Positions 22,758-30,809 of a stretch of DNA of 38,317 nt are shown here, piece after piece. The DNA lies in assembly GCA_017889125.1 (NCBI GenBank), contig JAGHER010000050.1:1-38317 (forward strand), read 5' to 3'. The notes under the pieces were generated by a model that did not search any database, was not told the origin of the DNA, and saw nothing but the letters and a program-made list of their open reading frames with translations. Position numbers and translations under genes: made by a program. The stretch's first letter is position 1. Each line of letters starts with the position of its first letter. This DNA comes from Lachnospiraceae bacterium. Lineage in GTDB: Bacteria; Bacillota; Clostridia; Lachnospirales; Lachnospiraceae.

Positions 22758-24497
22758 ATGGGAAAAACAAAAGCTTTTTTCTATCTTATACTTACCTTGC
22801 TGACCACATACATTTTATCAGAAGCACTGGTGTACGGCAGCAGCTATTGCTCTGATATGGTAAATTCCCTGACCGAGGGCACCTCTGTCTCTATGAAAGA
22901 TCTGGGGATTCTCGCTACTGCTTCAGCCGCAGGATTTCTCAGCGCCTTTTTGAAGGGATACTGCTCCGGAAAATTCTCTCTGGAGATTATTTCTTCCATA
23001 AAAACAGCCATGACCGAAAGCCTGCTGAACATCAAAATCTCCATTCTCGAAAATCGGCATACCGGCGAAATTATGAATAAATACACCAGCGATATCAATA
23101 CCCTGGAACAATACCTGACCGAAAGCTTCCCCAAAATCCTGACCTCCTGCATTACGATTCTGGTTGTGGGCAGATCTTTCTATCAGCTGAACAAGATACT
23201 TGTCCTGGAAGTGGGCGTCTGCTGCCTGCTGATTTTAACCATCTCCTTCTATACTGCCAAAAAACTCTCCTTCCTGGCCGTAGGGAGAAAGACGAGAACT
23301 GACGCCCTTCTGACCATCGCCGACGACTTTCTCAGGGGCATTATGACCGGGAGAAGCTATAACCTTTTTCCCATCATGAAAAGAAAGATTGACGCCGCGG
23401 CCGATGAGGTTCTGCAAAACGAATATCAGCGCACAAGAATTTCCTCCTACTCCTGGCTTTTGCAGACCATATCCGAGTGGATGCCCGCCTTTTGCTTGAT
23501 CGGCGTCCTCTTTCTCCAGTCCGGCGAGCTGCTTAACACCGGTAGCATCACCTATCTGATCTTAATGATGAACCGGATGTTTAAGCCCTTCAGTGAACTG
23601 CCTGTTCTGCTCAATGAAACTGCAGAGGTACAGGTCTCGCTCCAGAGAATCAAAGAACTGCTCTGCGCAGAGCCGGAGGAACACAGGCATCCGGAACCCC
23701 AGGAAAGCCGAAGTCCATTCTCCCACGAAATGCTTTCAGAAGCGGCTGCCGAAAAAACTATCCCCGCTTCCGCAGTAGAACTGGGAAACCTAACCTTTCG
23801 CTACGGCAAACACACCATTTTAAAAAATTTAAACCTTCGCATAATCGCCGGTGAGGAAACTGCGATTGTAGGCGCATCCGGCGGCGGAAAGTCCACCATC
23901 TTTAAGATTCTCTGCGGCTTTCTTTCTCCTGATGAGGGAAATTACCGGCTGTTTGGAGAGGATGCTTCCTGCTGCTCCCTGAGCCAGTTGAGAAAATCCT
24001 TCGCCCTGGTGCCCCAGACGCCTTACCTTTTTCCCGGCACAATCTATGAAAATGTTTCCTGTGGCAATCCGCAGGCTTCCATAGAGACGGTGATTCACGC
24101 CTGCCGCCAGGCGAACATTCATCAGGATATCGAAAAAATGGCGCTGGGCTACCAGACTGTCCTCGGCGAAAACGGCGCGGGACTGTCCGGCGGGGAAAAG
24201 CAGCGGCTGTCCCTTGCCAGAGCCCTTTTAAAGGACGCGCCCATCCTGCTGTTAGATGAACCTACAGCCGCACTGGACGCCGATACCGAACAATCTATCC
24301 GTCAAACTCTAGATTCCTTAAAAGGACAAAAAACCATAATTATGATTGCCCATCGCCTTTCCACAGTGGCCCAAGCAAACCGCATCCTGGTTATTCATGA
24401 AGGGCAGGTGGTAGAATCGGGAACGGAATCCGAATTAATAAGCAAAAAAGGCTATTATTACCGCCTGAAAATGGCCGGTGAAGGAGGTACACAATGA
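22758..24497 (+). CDS. ABC transporter, fused permease and ATPase (half-transporter 1)
   Basis: This 579-residue half-transporter has an N-terminal six-helix type IV exporter domain (about 1-300) and a C-terminal nucleotide-binding domain with Walker A VGASGGGKST (about 370-379), signature LSGGEKQRLS (about 475), Walker B ILLLDEPTAALD and switch His in IMIAHRLST. A linker of about 30 residues (RHPEPQESRSPFSHE) separates the two. ATG follows TGGAGGATTGAC. It overlaps the next gene by 4 bp (ATGA) and should form a heterodimer with it. The family includes multidrug, peptide and siderophore transporters, so the substrate is open. Confidence 0.93.
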   Translation: MGKTKAFFYLILTLLTTYILSEALVYGSSYCSDMVNSLTEGTSVSMKDLGILATASAAGFLSAFLKGYCSGKFSLEIISSIKTAMTESLLNIKISILENRHTGEIMNKYTSDINTLEQYLTESFPKILTSCITILVVGRSFYQLNKILVLEVGVCCLLILTISFYTAKKLSFLAVGRKTRTDALLTIADDFLRGIMTGRSYNLFPIMKRKIDAAADEVLQNEYQRTRISSYSWLLQTISEWMPAFCLIGVLFLQSGELLNTGSITYLILMMNRMFKPFSELPVLLNETAEVQVSLQRIKELLCAEPEEHRHPEPQESRSPFSHEMLSEAAAEKTIPASAVELGNLTFRYGKHTILKNLNLRIIAGEETAIVGASGGGKSTIFKILCGFLSPDEGNYRLFGEDASCCSLSQLRKSFALVPQTPYLFPGTIYENVSCGNPQASIETVIHACRQANIHQDIEKMALGYQTVLGENGAGLSGGEKQRLSLARALLKDAPILLLDEPTAALDADTEQSIRQTLDSLKGQKTIIMIAHRLSTVAQANRILVIHEGQVVESGTESELISKKGYYYRLKMAGEGGTQ

Positions 24498-26143
24498 CAC
24501 AGAGTTTAATCAATGCATTAAAATTCATGAAACGGAGAGCCTTGCTGTACATTTTTTCCATTGCAGCCATGGCTGTCGTCAAAGCGCTGCTGGATGTGGT
24601 TACCTCCCTCTTTGTCAACCACACCTATTCCCTGATCGAAAATCATGATCTGTCCGCCATCCTTCCAGAGGCTGGAAAAGACATTTTTATCGGGATGGTT
24701 CTCATCTTAATCTGGCGCTTTTTTACCATTTTTTATAATAATGAGGCCAAGCGAGCCACTGCCGCCCTTCAAAAAGCCGTTTACCAGAAAGCCTTGCTTC
24801 TTCCGCTTTCCAGCTACGAATCCGAAGATCAGGGAAGCTTCCTTTCCCGCTTAAGCTACAATATCAATAAAGCTGCCGATGTTTACGGCTCACGGTTCCG
24901 CAGAGTTGTGTCCCCTTTTCTCTCCGTCATTGTCTATCTGGCTGCAATGTTCTCCCTCAGCTGGAAAATATCCGCCCTGCTTCTGGCCGCCGATATTCTC
25001 CTGCTTTTCCTGAACCTGGCACTCAACAAGCCCATGGAAGCCATTAGCCAGAAGCTTTTAAACACAAAGGCCCGGGAAGCCAGCACCCTCTTAACGATTC
25101 TTCGTGGAGCAGAAACCATTCGCCTCTATGACCTGAAACAAAGTATGCATGATCGTTATGCATCCGTTCAGGCCCGCTGGAAAAAGGAACAGACCACAAG
25201 AAACCTGCTGACCGCTGTTCTTGAATCTTTCAATTCCGGCTTTGACCTGCTCTGCTCCGTATTGTTCCTCGGCATGGGAATCCTGATGGTGAATACCGGA
25301 AGTATCCAGCTGGGCGAACTGGTTGCCGTCTATGTCCTGTATACATCCTTTCACTTTCATTTTCTTCAGATTGGAAAATATATTCCTGAGCTGATAGAAT
25401 GTCTGGTTTACATGGATGACCTGTTCGCCTTTCTTCAGCTGGAAGAGGAAGATACAGAAGGTGCAGAAAAAATCATGCTGCCCGAAGTCCAGACCTCAGA
25501 CACCCAGACGCCAATTCAGTTAAAAAACATTTCCTTTGGATACACCAATGAACAACCGATTATCCAAAATCTGTCCCTGTCTTTTGAACGTGGGAAGATG
25601 ACGGCAATCACCGGGCGAACTGGCTGCGGCAAAAGTACCCTCTTAAAGCTAATCCTGGGCTTTTATCCCATAACCAGCGGGGATATCCTCATCTTCGGAA
25701 AGCCCCTTCACACCATCGGCTTTGAAGAAGTCAGAAAGTGGATTGCTTACGTGCCCCAGGAGCCTTACCTGTACCAGGCATCCATCGCAGAAAATATTTC
25801 CTATGGAAAACCAGGCGCCTCTATGGAAGAAATCATCAATGCAGCCAGGTTGGCTAACGCCCATGGGTTCATTGTCAAGCAGCCTCAGGGCTATCACACA
25901 ATAATCACGGAAGGAGGGAACAATCTATCTGGCGGAGAACGGCAGCGGATTGCCATCGCAAGAGCAATTCTTAAGGATTCTCCCATCATCCTCATGGATG
26001 AAGCAACCTCAGCCCTAGACAATGAATCAGAAAAATGCATTAATGATTTTCTGCAAAGCAGTATGCACAAGAAAACCATCATCATTGTCGCCCACCGGCC
26101 CGAAACCATTGCCCGGGCGGATGCGGTGGTGCGGATCGCATAG
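24494..26143 (+). CDS. ABC transporter, fused permease and ATPase (half-transporter 2)
   Basis: This 549-residue partner half-transporter has six membrane helices and a nucleotide-binding domain with Walker A TGRTGCGKST (about 374), signature NLSGGERQRIA (about 478), Walker B IILMDEATSALD and switch His in IIVAHRPET. Both partners keep intact catalytic motifs. ATG at 24494 after GAAGGAGGTACACA overlaps the previous stop. The asparagine-synthetase-like gene starts 11 bp after its stop, which ties the transporter to that enzyme. No N-terminal C39 peptidase domain is present, so leader removal, if any, is not done by this exporter. Confidence 0.93.
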   Translation: MTQSLINALKFMKRRALLYIFSIAAMAVVKALLDVVTSLFVNHTYSLIENHDLSAILPEAGKDIFIGMVLILIWRFFTIFYNNEAKRATAALQKAVYQKALLLPLSSYESEDQGSFLSRLSYNINKAADVYGSRFRRVVSPFLSVIVYLAAMFSLSWKISALLLAADILLLFLNLALNKPMEAISQKLLNTKAREASTLLTILRGAETIRLYDLKQSMHDRYASVQARWKKEQTTRNLLTAVLESFNSGFDLLCSVLFLGMGILMVNTGSIQLGELVAVYVLYTSFHFHFLQIGKYIPELIECLVYMDDLFAFLQLEEEDTEGAEKIMLPEVQTSDTQTPIQLKNISFGYTNEQPIIQNLSLSFERGKMTAITGRTGCGKSTLLKLILGFYPITSGDILIFGKPLHTIGFEEVRKWIAYVPQEPYLYQASIAENISYGKPGASMEEIINAARLANAHGFIVKQPQGYHTIITEGGNNLSGGERQRIAIARAILKDSPIILMDEATSALDNESEKCINDFLQSSMHKKTIIIVAHRPETIARADAVVRIA

Positions 26144-26153
26144 GAGAAAAAAT

Positions 26154-27857
26154 ATGAATTACTTATTTGGACAAATAAATACTAATCATTCTTGTACAGA
26201 GCGCCTAACTTCCGATAATTTTGAAAATAGTGATATATCTCTTGTAATCAAAAGGGAATGTGGCAATACTAGCTTTATAAAAGAAGATAATATCGTAATC
26301 GGAATGGCCGGTGAAATTTATGAAAAAACAAATACAAGCGAATTAAATTATCTATTAAAAATTTTCAAAAAAGATGGTATCGATGGAGTACATAGTATAA
26401 ATGGCTTTTTTACTGCAGTTATAATAAATTTAACAGAACAGGAGATTTACATTTTTCAAGATAAAAATACTTCTTTAGAGCATTTATATTATTACTTACA
26501 AGATTCAAAACTATTTATAAGTACTTCCATTTCACATCTTTTAAACAATTGTAATCTGGATAGAAAGGTAAACACAGCAATCCTACCAACTTATCTACAT
26601 TACTCTTTTACACCTGGAAACGAAACATTAATAAAAGGCTTATACAAAATACCTTCCGGATGCTTTTTAAAATATTGCCTAATTAATAATAGCATAACTT
26701 TAGAAAAATTCTCCGAATATAATACCGAATATAACTCTCAGGAAAATTTAATAGACTTAATAGACTCTTCTATTAGAAAAAGATTAGATTGTACTCAAAA
26801 ACAAGGCTTCTCTTTAAGTGGGGGATTTGATTCTAATCTTTTGTTTTCAAGAGCATTACAATTTGTGAATGATGAAGCCATAAACACCTTTTCGTATGGT
26901 TACAATAGCAATACGTCGGAAATTAAGAATGTCGAACGTATTATAAAAATTTACAGACAAAAAGGTTATAAGATTAATCATTATGAATATATGGCAAGCA
27001 CAAAAGATATATATAAATTGCCTCAGATTATTTCGTTTTTACAGGAACCTATATTAGAGCCAGGATTAATTTTCCACTATGGAATGGCTGAATTAATAAA
27101 GGAACAAAATATTAAAATACTATTAGGTGGTGATTGCAATGACCAAGTATATGATAAGAGATTATATTATGATATGATTGCAAAAATGCAAGAACCTCTA
27201 GGATTAATTGATTATCCAGTATATGGCAGATTAAGGTTAGGAGAATTTGATCGCATTCACACATATAAATATTTTTCAGATATTGAAATCTTGTGGTTAT
27301 TAAATAAAGAAATTGCTTGTGACAACTTAAAAATACGATTAGAAGTATACTCTGACATTTTTACTAACTATTTTATGACAAAACGATTTTTCGTAAGAGA
27401 GCACAACACATCTGTCCGTCTTCCTTTCTTAGACAAGGATTATGTTAACTACATTAATACTAAAGCAAGAATTGAAGATTTACCATTCAAAAAAGGACAT
27501 ATAAATTTATGCAAACGATATATGGACGAAGATGTTTATAAAGAATTAGTAAATGCTACAGAAGCAACTTCTCCATATTCTTACTTATTTTTAGAGGATG
27601 ATACAATACGAAACGAAATTTTTTATTTAATCAAAAACTCTGATGTCACAAAAGAATATTTTAGTAGTTTGGCTATTAACACATTACTTGAATCATTCAT
27701 TGTGGCATTAGAACATGGGAGAAGGGGAAACGGCTACTATAAAGCCTCTATATTATCTTGTCGAATATTTGCAATATTAGGATTTATTGTATGGCATAAC
27801 ATTTTTATTCAAAATAAATCCTCTTCCATCAGTTTATATGATTTGTTATCAAATTAG
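26154..27857 (+). CDS. Asparagine-synthetase-like amide ligase without glutaminase cysteine
   Basis: This 567-residue AsnB-family protein activates a carboxylate with ATP. It has an N-terminal Ntn-like domain (about 1-200) and a synthetase domain with the PP-loop SGGFDS (222-227) and the segment LLGGDCNDQVYDKRL. The catalytic Cys2 of true glutamine-dependent synthetases is absent (MNYLFGQ), as in lasso-peptide cyclases (McjC-type) and other specialised AsnB-like enzymes. ATG at 26154 follows TAGGAGAAAAAAT; upstream in-frame codons lie inside the ABC gene. The gene is visibly far richer in A+T than the ABC genes before it, suggesting separate acquisition. No lasso precursor or B protein is seen nearby. 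Confidence 0.85.
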   Translation: MNYLFGQINTNHSCTERLTSDNFENSDISLVIKRECGNTSFIKEDNIVIGMAGEIYEKTNTSELNYLLKIFKKDGIDGVHSINGFFTAVIINLTEQEIYIFQDKNTSLEHLYYYLQDSKLFISTSISHLLNNCNLDRKVNTAILPTYLHYSFTPGNETLIKGLYKIPSGCFLKYCLINNSITLEKFSEYNTEYNSQENLIDLIDSSIRKRLDCTQKQGFSLSGGFDSNLLFSRALQFVNDEAINTFSYGYNSNTSEIKNVERIIKIYRQKGYKINHYEYMASTKDIYKLPQIISFLQEPILEPGLIFHYGMAELIKEQNIKILLGGDCNDQVYDKRLYYDMIAKMQEPLGLIDYPVYGRLRLGEFDRIHTYKYFSDIEILWLLNKEIACDNLKIRLEVYSDIFTNYFMTKRFFVREHNTSVRLPFLDKDYVNYINTKARIEDLPFKKGHINLCKRYMDEDVYKELVNATEATSPYSYLFLEDDTIRNEIFYLIKNSDVTKEYFSSLAINTLLESFIVALEHGRRGNGYYKASILSCRIFAILGFIVWHNIFIQNKSSSISLYDLLSN

Positions 27858-27902
27858 AACATTAGAGACAGTATTTAACGTAATATGGAAAGTAGGTGAA
27901 TA

Positions 27903-28244
27903 ATGTATAGAACAATTGAACTTCTTGACAAATTTAATTGCGCGGACGATTGCAAAGTAGTCGACCAATTCTGTTCGCTTATTGACCATATGTTAAAAGA
28001 TATCCAACAACTTGAATTAGAGTGCATTAGCACAAGATATTGGCTTAGTCGGTATATGGATGATGATCGCGGAGAATTGTTACGCAGTGATATATTTTCC
28101 AATCTAGCGGGCCGTTATCATAATGATCCAGCTTATCAACTTTTTACTGCTTTACTATATGATGGAGGAGATCCTATGGAATTTCGAGAATATGTTTTAA
28201 AAACTCAAGAAGCAGCAAACGGAAACGGACATTGTTGGCATTAA
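27903..28244 (+). CDS. Unknown 113-residue protein after the amide ligase
   Basis: This protein is not one I recognise. It is mostly helical and acidic, with four cysteines in the first half (FNCADDCK, QFCSLI, LECIST) and an odd tail NGNGHCWH. ATG at 27903 lies six bases after GTAGGTG, 45 bp past the ligase stop, and it shares the ligase's A+T-rich composition, so the two were probably acquired together. It could be a partner or carrier for the ligase, or an unusually long substrate. It lacks the Thr at -2 and the short length of lasso precursors. Confidence 0.7.
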   Translation: MYRTIELLDKFNCADDCKVVDQFCSLIDHMLKDIQQLELECISTRYWLSRYMDDDRGELLRSDIFSNLAGRYHNDPAYQLFTALLYDGGDPMEFREYVLKTQEAANGNGHCWH

Positions 28245-28333
28245 CTAGATACAGTACTGTGTCTTTAGCCTCTCCATTTATGGTAAAGATATAGGCTGAC
28301 CGTACCCCAAATCACACTATTCTTTCAGAGAAA

Positions 28334-28373
28334 GCCGGGCAGTATCCATTTAATCAATGTGATACCGCCCGGC
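28334..28373. terminator. Hairpin between the ligase locus and the toxin remnant
   Basis: GCCGGGC plus GTATC (28334-28346) pairs with GATAC plus GCCCGGC (28361-28373) with one mismatch. The flanks are pyrimidine-rich on both strands but have no long T run, so it may end both convergent transcripts weakly. Otherwise 28245-28429 holds no gene. Confidence 0.5.
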
Positions 28374-28429
28374 TCATTCTGCATTTTATTTCAGCGACTT
28401 CCAGAGAGTCTTTAAACTTAACCTTTTAA

Positions 28430-28620
28430 TCAATTAATAATGTCTGATGCACTGTATAACAAGCCAATTACGATAACCTTATTTCCTTGTATTACATAAA
28501 AAACAGAATAATTGTCTACCAGCATCCACTGTATTCCTTTGCTATGTTCCGGCTCCGAATCCGTTCAGCAAAGGTATCCAGCGTCAAAATGGCATCTGCG
28601 ATACGATTATATTGCTTTAC
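28430..28620 (-). pseudogene. Broken ParE/RelE-type toxin remnant
   Basis: Two frames together spell a ParE/RelE-family toxin C-terminus. From about 28620 one frame reads VKQYNRIADAILTLDTFAERI. After a shift near 28550-28560 another frame reads EPEHSKGIQWMLVDNYSVFY and continues through VIQGNKVIVIGLLYSASDIIN to a stop at 28430. The N-terminal third of a normal toxin (about 35 residues, including the start codon) is missing. It follows the RelB-like antitoxin gene directly on the same strand, the usual antitoxin-toxin order. The toxin cannot be functional. Confidence 0.8.
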
Positions 28621-28854
28621 TTAACGCTTCTCCCTGAATTTTACAAATGCATCAGCTGCATTCTGCACTCTTTCCGCAGCAAAATCATCATACCCTTTTT
28701 CCAGCTTCTGCTGAATCTCCTCCGTTGTCATGGTATCTGCGTGAATGGATAACGGCGCCTTGGACATCGGCACACCTAACTGGGATAATCCTTTTTCTGC
28801 CCGCCCTTTAACTGCAGGATTTTCTCCCAAATTCAATGTTGCCGTTTTCTCCAT
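28621..28854 (-). CDS. RelB/DinJ-type antitoxin with internal deletion
   Basis: This 77-residue protein starts MEKTATLNLGENPAVKGRAE, the DNA-binding ribbon-helix-helix start of RelB/DinJ antitoxins, and ends EKGYDDFAAERVQNAADAFVKFREKR, the toxin-binding tail of this family in Clostridia. The segment usually found after GVPMS (second helix and the LTGGIPF-type stretch, about 20 residues) is absent; APLSIHADTM follows directly. The deletion is in frame, so a protein may still be made, but the DNA-binding fold is probably damaged. Strong RBS (GGAGGTGACATATC). With the broken toxin behind it, the module is decaying. Confidence 0.8.
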   Translation of the reverse strand: MEKTATLNLGENPAVKGRAEKGLSQLGVPMSKAPLSIHADTMTTEEIQQKLEKGYDDFAAERVQNAADAFVKFREKR

Positions 28855-28884
28855 GATATGTCACCTCCGCGATTTAATTGTGAC

Positions 28885-28898
28885 GTAATTGCCATTAC
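28885..28898. promoter_or_regulatory. Inverted repeat upstream of the antitoxin gene
   Basis: GTAAT-TGCC-ATTAC is a perfect 5-bp inverted repeat 31 bp before the antitoxin ATG, a plausible remnant of the autoregulatory operator of the toxin-antitoxin module. Confidence 0.45.
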
Positions 28899-28925
28899 AC
28901 TACCTTTCATCAATCATTTGCTCAT

Positions 28926-29672
28926 TTATCCCAACCTTTTACGCCTCTCCACAAGGCACTGTCTTATTCCAAAGATCAGCATAACCATTCCAACCGCAAT
29001 CGTAAGCATCCAGCTGACCATGGTTTTGCTGTACTTGTACTCTTCACCGAGTGCTATGAATAAGGATTCGAATATTGACGAAAAATTATTGACAATATGG
29101 ATAATAATGGGTGCCTTTATGTCATTGGTTACGGTATAAATATAACCGCACAGCAGCCCCAAACACACGGCCGTCGCAAACTGCGCCGGAAATGAGTGTG
29201 TTAAGCCAAAAAACAGTGAGGAAACGATAATCGCCTTCACCGTTCCTCCGCTATTTTTGCACGCTGTCAAAAGCTTACCGCGAAAGAACAATTCCTCCAG
29301 TACAGGGCCTAAGAAGCCGCAATACACAAATATAAACGGATTTTTAAACTGATGAAATATATCATTAACATACTCCTCACTGAATGAAAGCATTGTCATT
29401 CCAACTTGAGGAAATAACATAAAAACGATTGTGTGGGCATAGCGAATCCCCAGTCCAAGCAGCGCATAAATCAAAAAATTTTTGAGCAACAGTCTCGGCC
29501 CAAACTCCACCTTAACCTTCCACTTTACAATGAATATAACAAAAATTGTTCCCACAATTAGATAGGCCATTATTGCTCTGCCAAGGAATGACCCAGGCCT
29601 TACTACTGCATAGGCAAATGGTATCATGGAATTTTGCGCAATTATTAATAAGATTGCAATGATATACGGCAT
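28926..29672 (-). CDS. CPBP-family intramembrane metalloprotease (Abi/CAAX type)
   Basis: This 248-residue membrane protein has about eight hydrophobic helices. CPBP motifs are intact: EELFFRG with E126, E127 and R131; FGLTH with H159; and HIVNN with H192 and N196. Family members cleave within membranes; in Gram-positive bacteria they often sit near bacteriocin loci, where some give self-immunity. ATG at 29672 follows GGAGGGAGAAT. It is read from its own promoter through a structured leader of about 125 bases. The nearby amide ligase locus makes a peptide-related role possible, but a dead toxin-antitoxin module lies between and the strands are opposite. Confidence 0.92.
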   Translation of the reverse strand: MPYIIAILLIIAQNSMIPFAYAVVRPGSFLGRAIMAYLIVGTIFVIFIVKWKVKVEFGPRLLLKNFLIYALLGLGIRYAHTIVFMLFPQVGMTMLSFSEEYVNDIFHQFKNPFIFVYCGFLGPVLEELFFRGKLLTACKNSGGTVKAIIVSSLFFGLTHSFPAQFATAVCLGLLCGYIYTVTNDIKAPIIIHIVNNFSSIFESLFIALGEEYKYSKTMVSWMLTIAVGMVMLIFGIRQCLVERRKRLG

Positions 29673-29700
29673 ATTCTCCCTCCTTTTACGCTGAACGTCC

Positions 29701-29790
29701 GCCGCCGAATAGGCGGCATAAATTCAGGGATGCCTCATGCGCCCGCCAAACTTTTATGGCGCGGTGGAACGCCTGCCTGCCGGGCGCATG
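29701..29790 (-). promoter_or_regulatory. Structured 5' leader of the CPBP gene (two hairpins)
   Basis: CATGCGCCCG (29736-29745) pairs perfectly with CGGGCGCATG (29781-29790), enclosing 35 bases with further GC-rich pairing. A second hairpin GCCGCC-GAATA-GGCGGC (29701-29717) follows, just before the ribosome site. Both fall inside the leader predicted from the promoter at 29804-29832. I do not recognise a known riboswitch. It could be a cis-regulatory RNA or a small palindromic mobile repeat. No gene is supported in 29833-29996. Confidence 0.55.
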
Positions 29791-29803
29791 TAGGTTTACT
29801 TAG

Positions 29804-29832
29804 ATTGTAGCAATTCCGTAATTCTGTTTCAA
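29804..29832 (-). promoter_or_regulatory. Promoter of the CPBP protease gene
   Basis: TTGAAA (29832-29827), a 17-bp spacer and TACAAT (29809-29804) on the minus strand predict a start near 29797, about 125 bases before the ATG at 29672. Confidence 0.75.
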
Positions 29833-29996
29833 GTACGAATATCTGCAGCTGCACCGATGCCAATCCGGCACAGGAAGGTTCCTCTTGTTTTGCCCATTCC
29901 CCAACTGCTATAATATTACCAATGACCAGAAAATGCAGATGAAGCTTTCCGCCATTTAGGGAGAGAGGAAGTGGATGTGTTAAATGCCTGCGCAGC

Positions 29997-30042
29997 AAAA
30001 AAGAGCGGTATTGATCAATTAGTGATCGATACCGCTCTTTTT
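29997..30042. terminator. Bidirectional terminator after the opp-TSUP operon
   Basis: GAGCGGTAT (30003-30011) pairs with ATACCGCTC (30029-30037), extended by GATCA/TGATC inside. It is flanked by six A residues on the left and five T residues on the right, so it can work on either strand; on the minus strand it ends the operon 25 bp after the exporter stop. Confidence 0.9.
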
Positions 30043-30066
30043 CAAAACATATCTGCCAATTCCTCA

Positions 30067-30807
30067 TTATCCCCCCACCAGCGCCGCAGTCAAGCTAACC
30101 ACCCCCGCCGCGCCGATCAGATAATAAGCCCATCGTTTAATCCGATTAATATCCGCTTTCTCGACAAACTTACGCACAATCACCGGCCCGGCAATCACTC
30201 CTGCGGCAGCTGCAGCCAGGACAGGGGCCAGGCTCAGCGGCAGTGCACCGTTTGCAGCCCGCACAATGACGCCGTAGCAGCCAGTGACCAGAAAAAAGCT
30301 TTGTATGGTTCCCAGATAGCCTTCCTTGTCATCGATGGCCGAGAGAAAATAAATCACCATAGCCGGGCCGCCCAGACCGAAGAACGCGTCAATTACCGCG
30401 CTGAGGAACACGCATACCACCATCACCGTCCTGGAACTTTTCAGGCGGATGTGCTCGCTGAACCGGAGAAAGTAAACGGCCAGCATAACGAGAAACGTGC
30501 CCAGTACCGGCTTCAGAAGCTCTGCATTCACCCGCCCAGCAAGCCTGAGGGCGACAAAGTAAAGGGGCAGGTAAATGAGGACTGGCGCCAGCACCATCTT
30601 CCAGCGCACGTGCCTGTGATAGCAAATCACATTTCCGGTACAGATAATCACCGCCATAGTCTGGTTCACCGACGCCGCCTGAATCACCCCCAGCGTCACT
30701 GGATAAAAAACGGCCAGAACAATCCCTGATCCAAAACCTGTCATACCCTGCAGGGCCCCGGCACAAACAGCCGGGATAAAATACCACAGAATCTCTGACA
30801 GCGCCAT
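30067..30807 (-). CDS. TauE/SafE (TSUP) family anion exporter
   Basis: This 246-residue protein has about eight membrane helices and the TSUP pattern of two repeats: GALQGMTGFGSGIVLAVFYP near the start and SAVIDAFFGLGGPAMVIYFL in the middle. Family members move sulfite, sulfoacetate, thiosulfate or other small organic anions across the membrane. It is the last gene of the opp operon: its ATG (30807) lies 2 bp after the ATPase stop, with the ribosome site GGCGAGG inside that gene. A TSUP exporter joined to a peptide importer suggests that use of the imported compound releases a sulfur or carboxylate anion. Confidence 0.9.
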   Translation of the reverse strand: MALSEILWYFIPAVCAGALQGMTGFGSGIVLAVFYPVTLGVIQAASVNQTMAVIICTGNVICYHRHVRWKMVLAPVLIYLPLYFVALRLAGRVNAELLKPVLGTFLVMLAVYFLRFSEHIRLKSSRTVMVVCVFLSAVIDAFFGLGGPAMVIYFLSAIDDKEGYLGTIQSFFLVTGCYGVIVRAANGALPLSLAPVLAAAAAGVIAGPVIVRKFVEKADINRIKRWAYYLIGAAGVVSLTAALVGG

Positions 30808-30809
30808 AC

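Noticed and set aside
28157-28241. Lasso-like core (GDPMEFRE ring) at the C-terminus of the 113-residue protein
   Set aside because: The spacing of Gly and Glu fits an eight-residue ring by chance, but the -2 Thr, short leader and partner B proteins are all missing.
29735-30067. Minus-strand ORF of 110 residues between the CPBP and TSUP genes
   Set aside because: It covers the bidirectional terminator and the CPBP promoter and hairpin, has no ribosome site and no recognisable domain.
29971-30729. Plus-strand ORF of 252 residues opposite the TSUP gene
   Set aside because: His/Gln/Arg-rich antisense translation of a membrane-protein gene; passes through a terminator hairpin.
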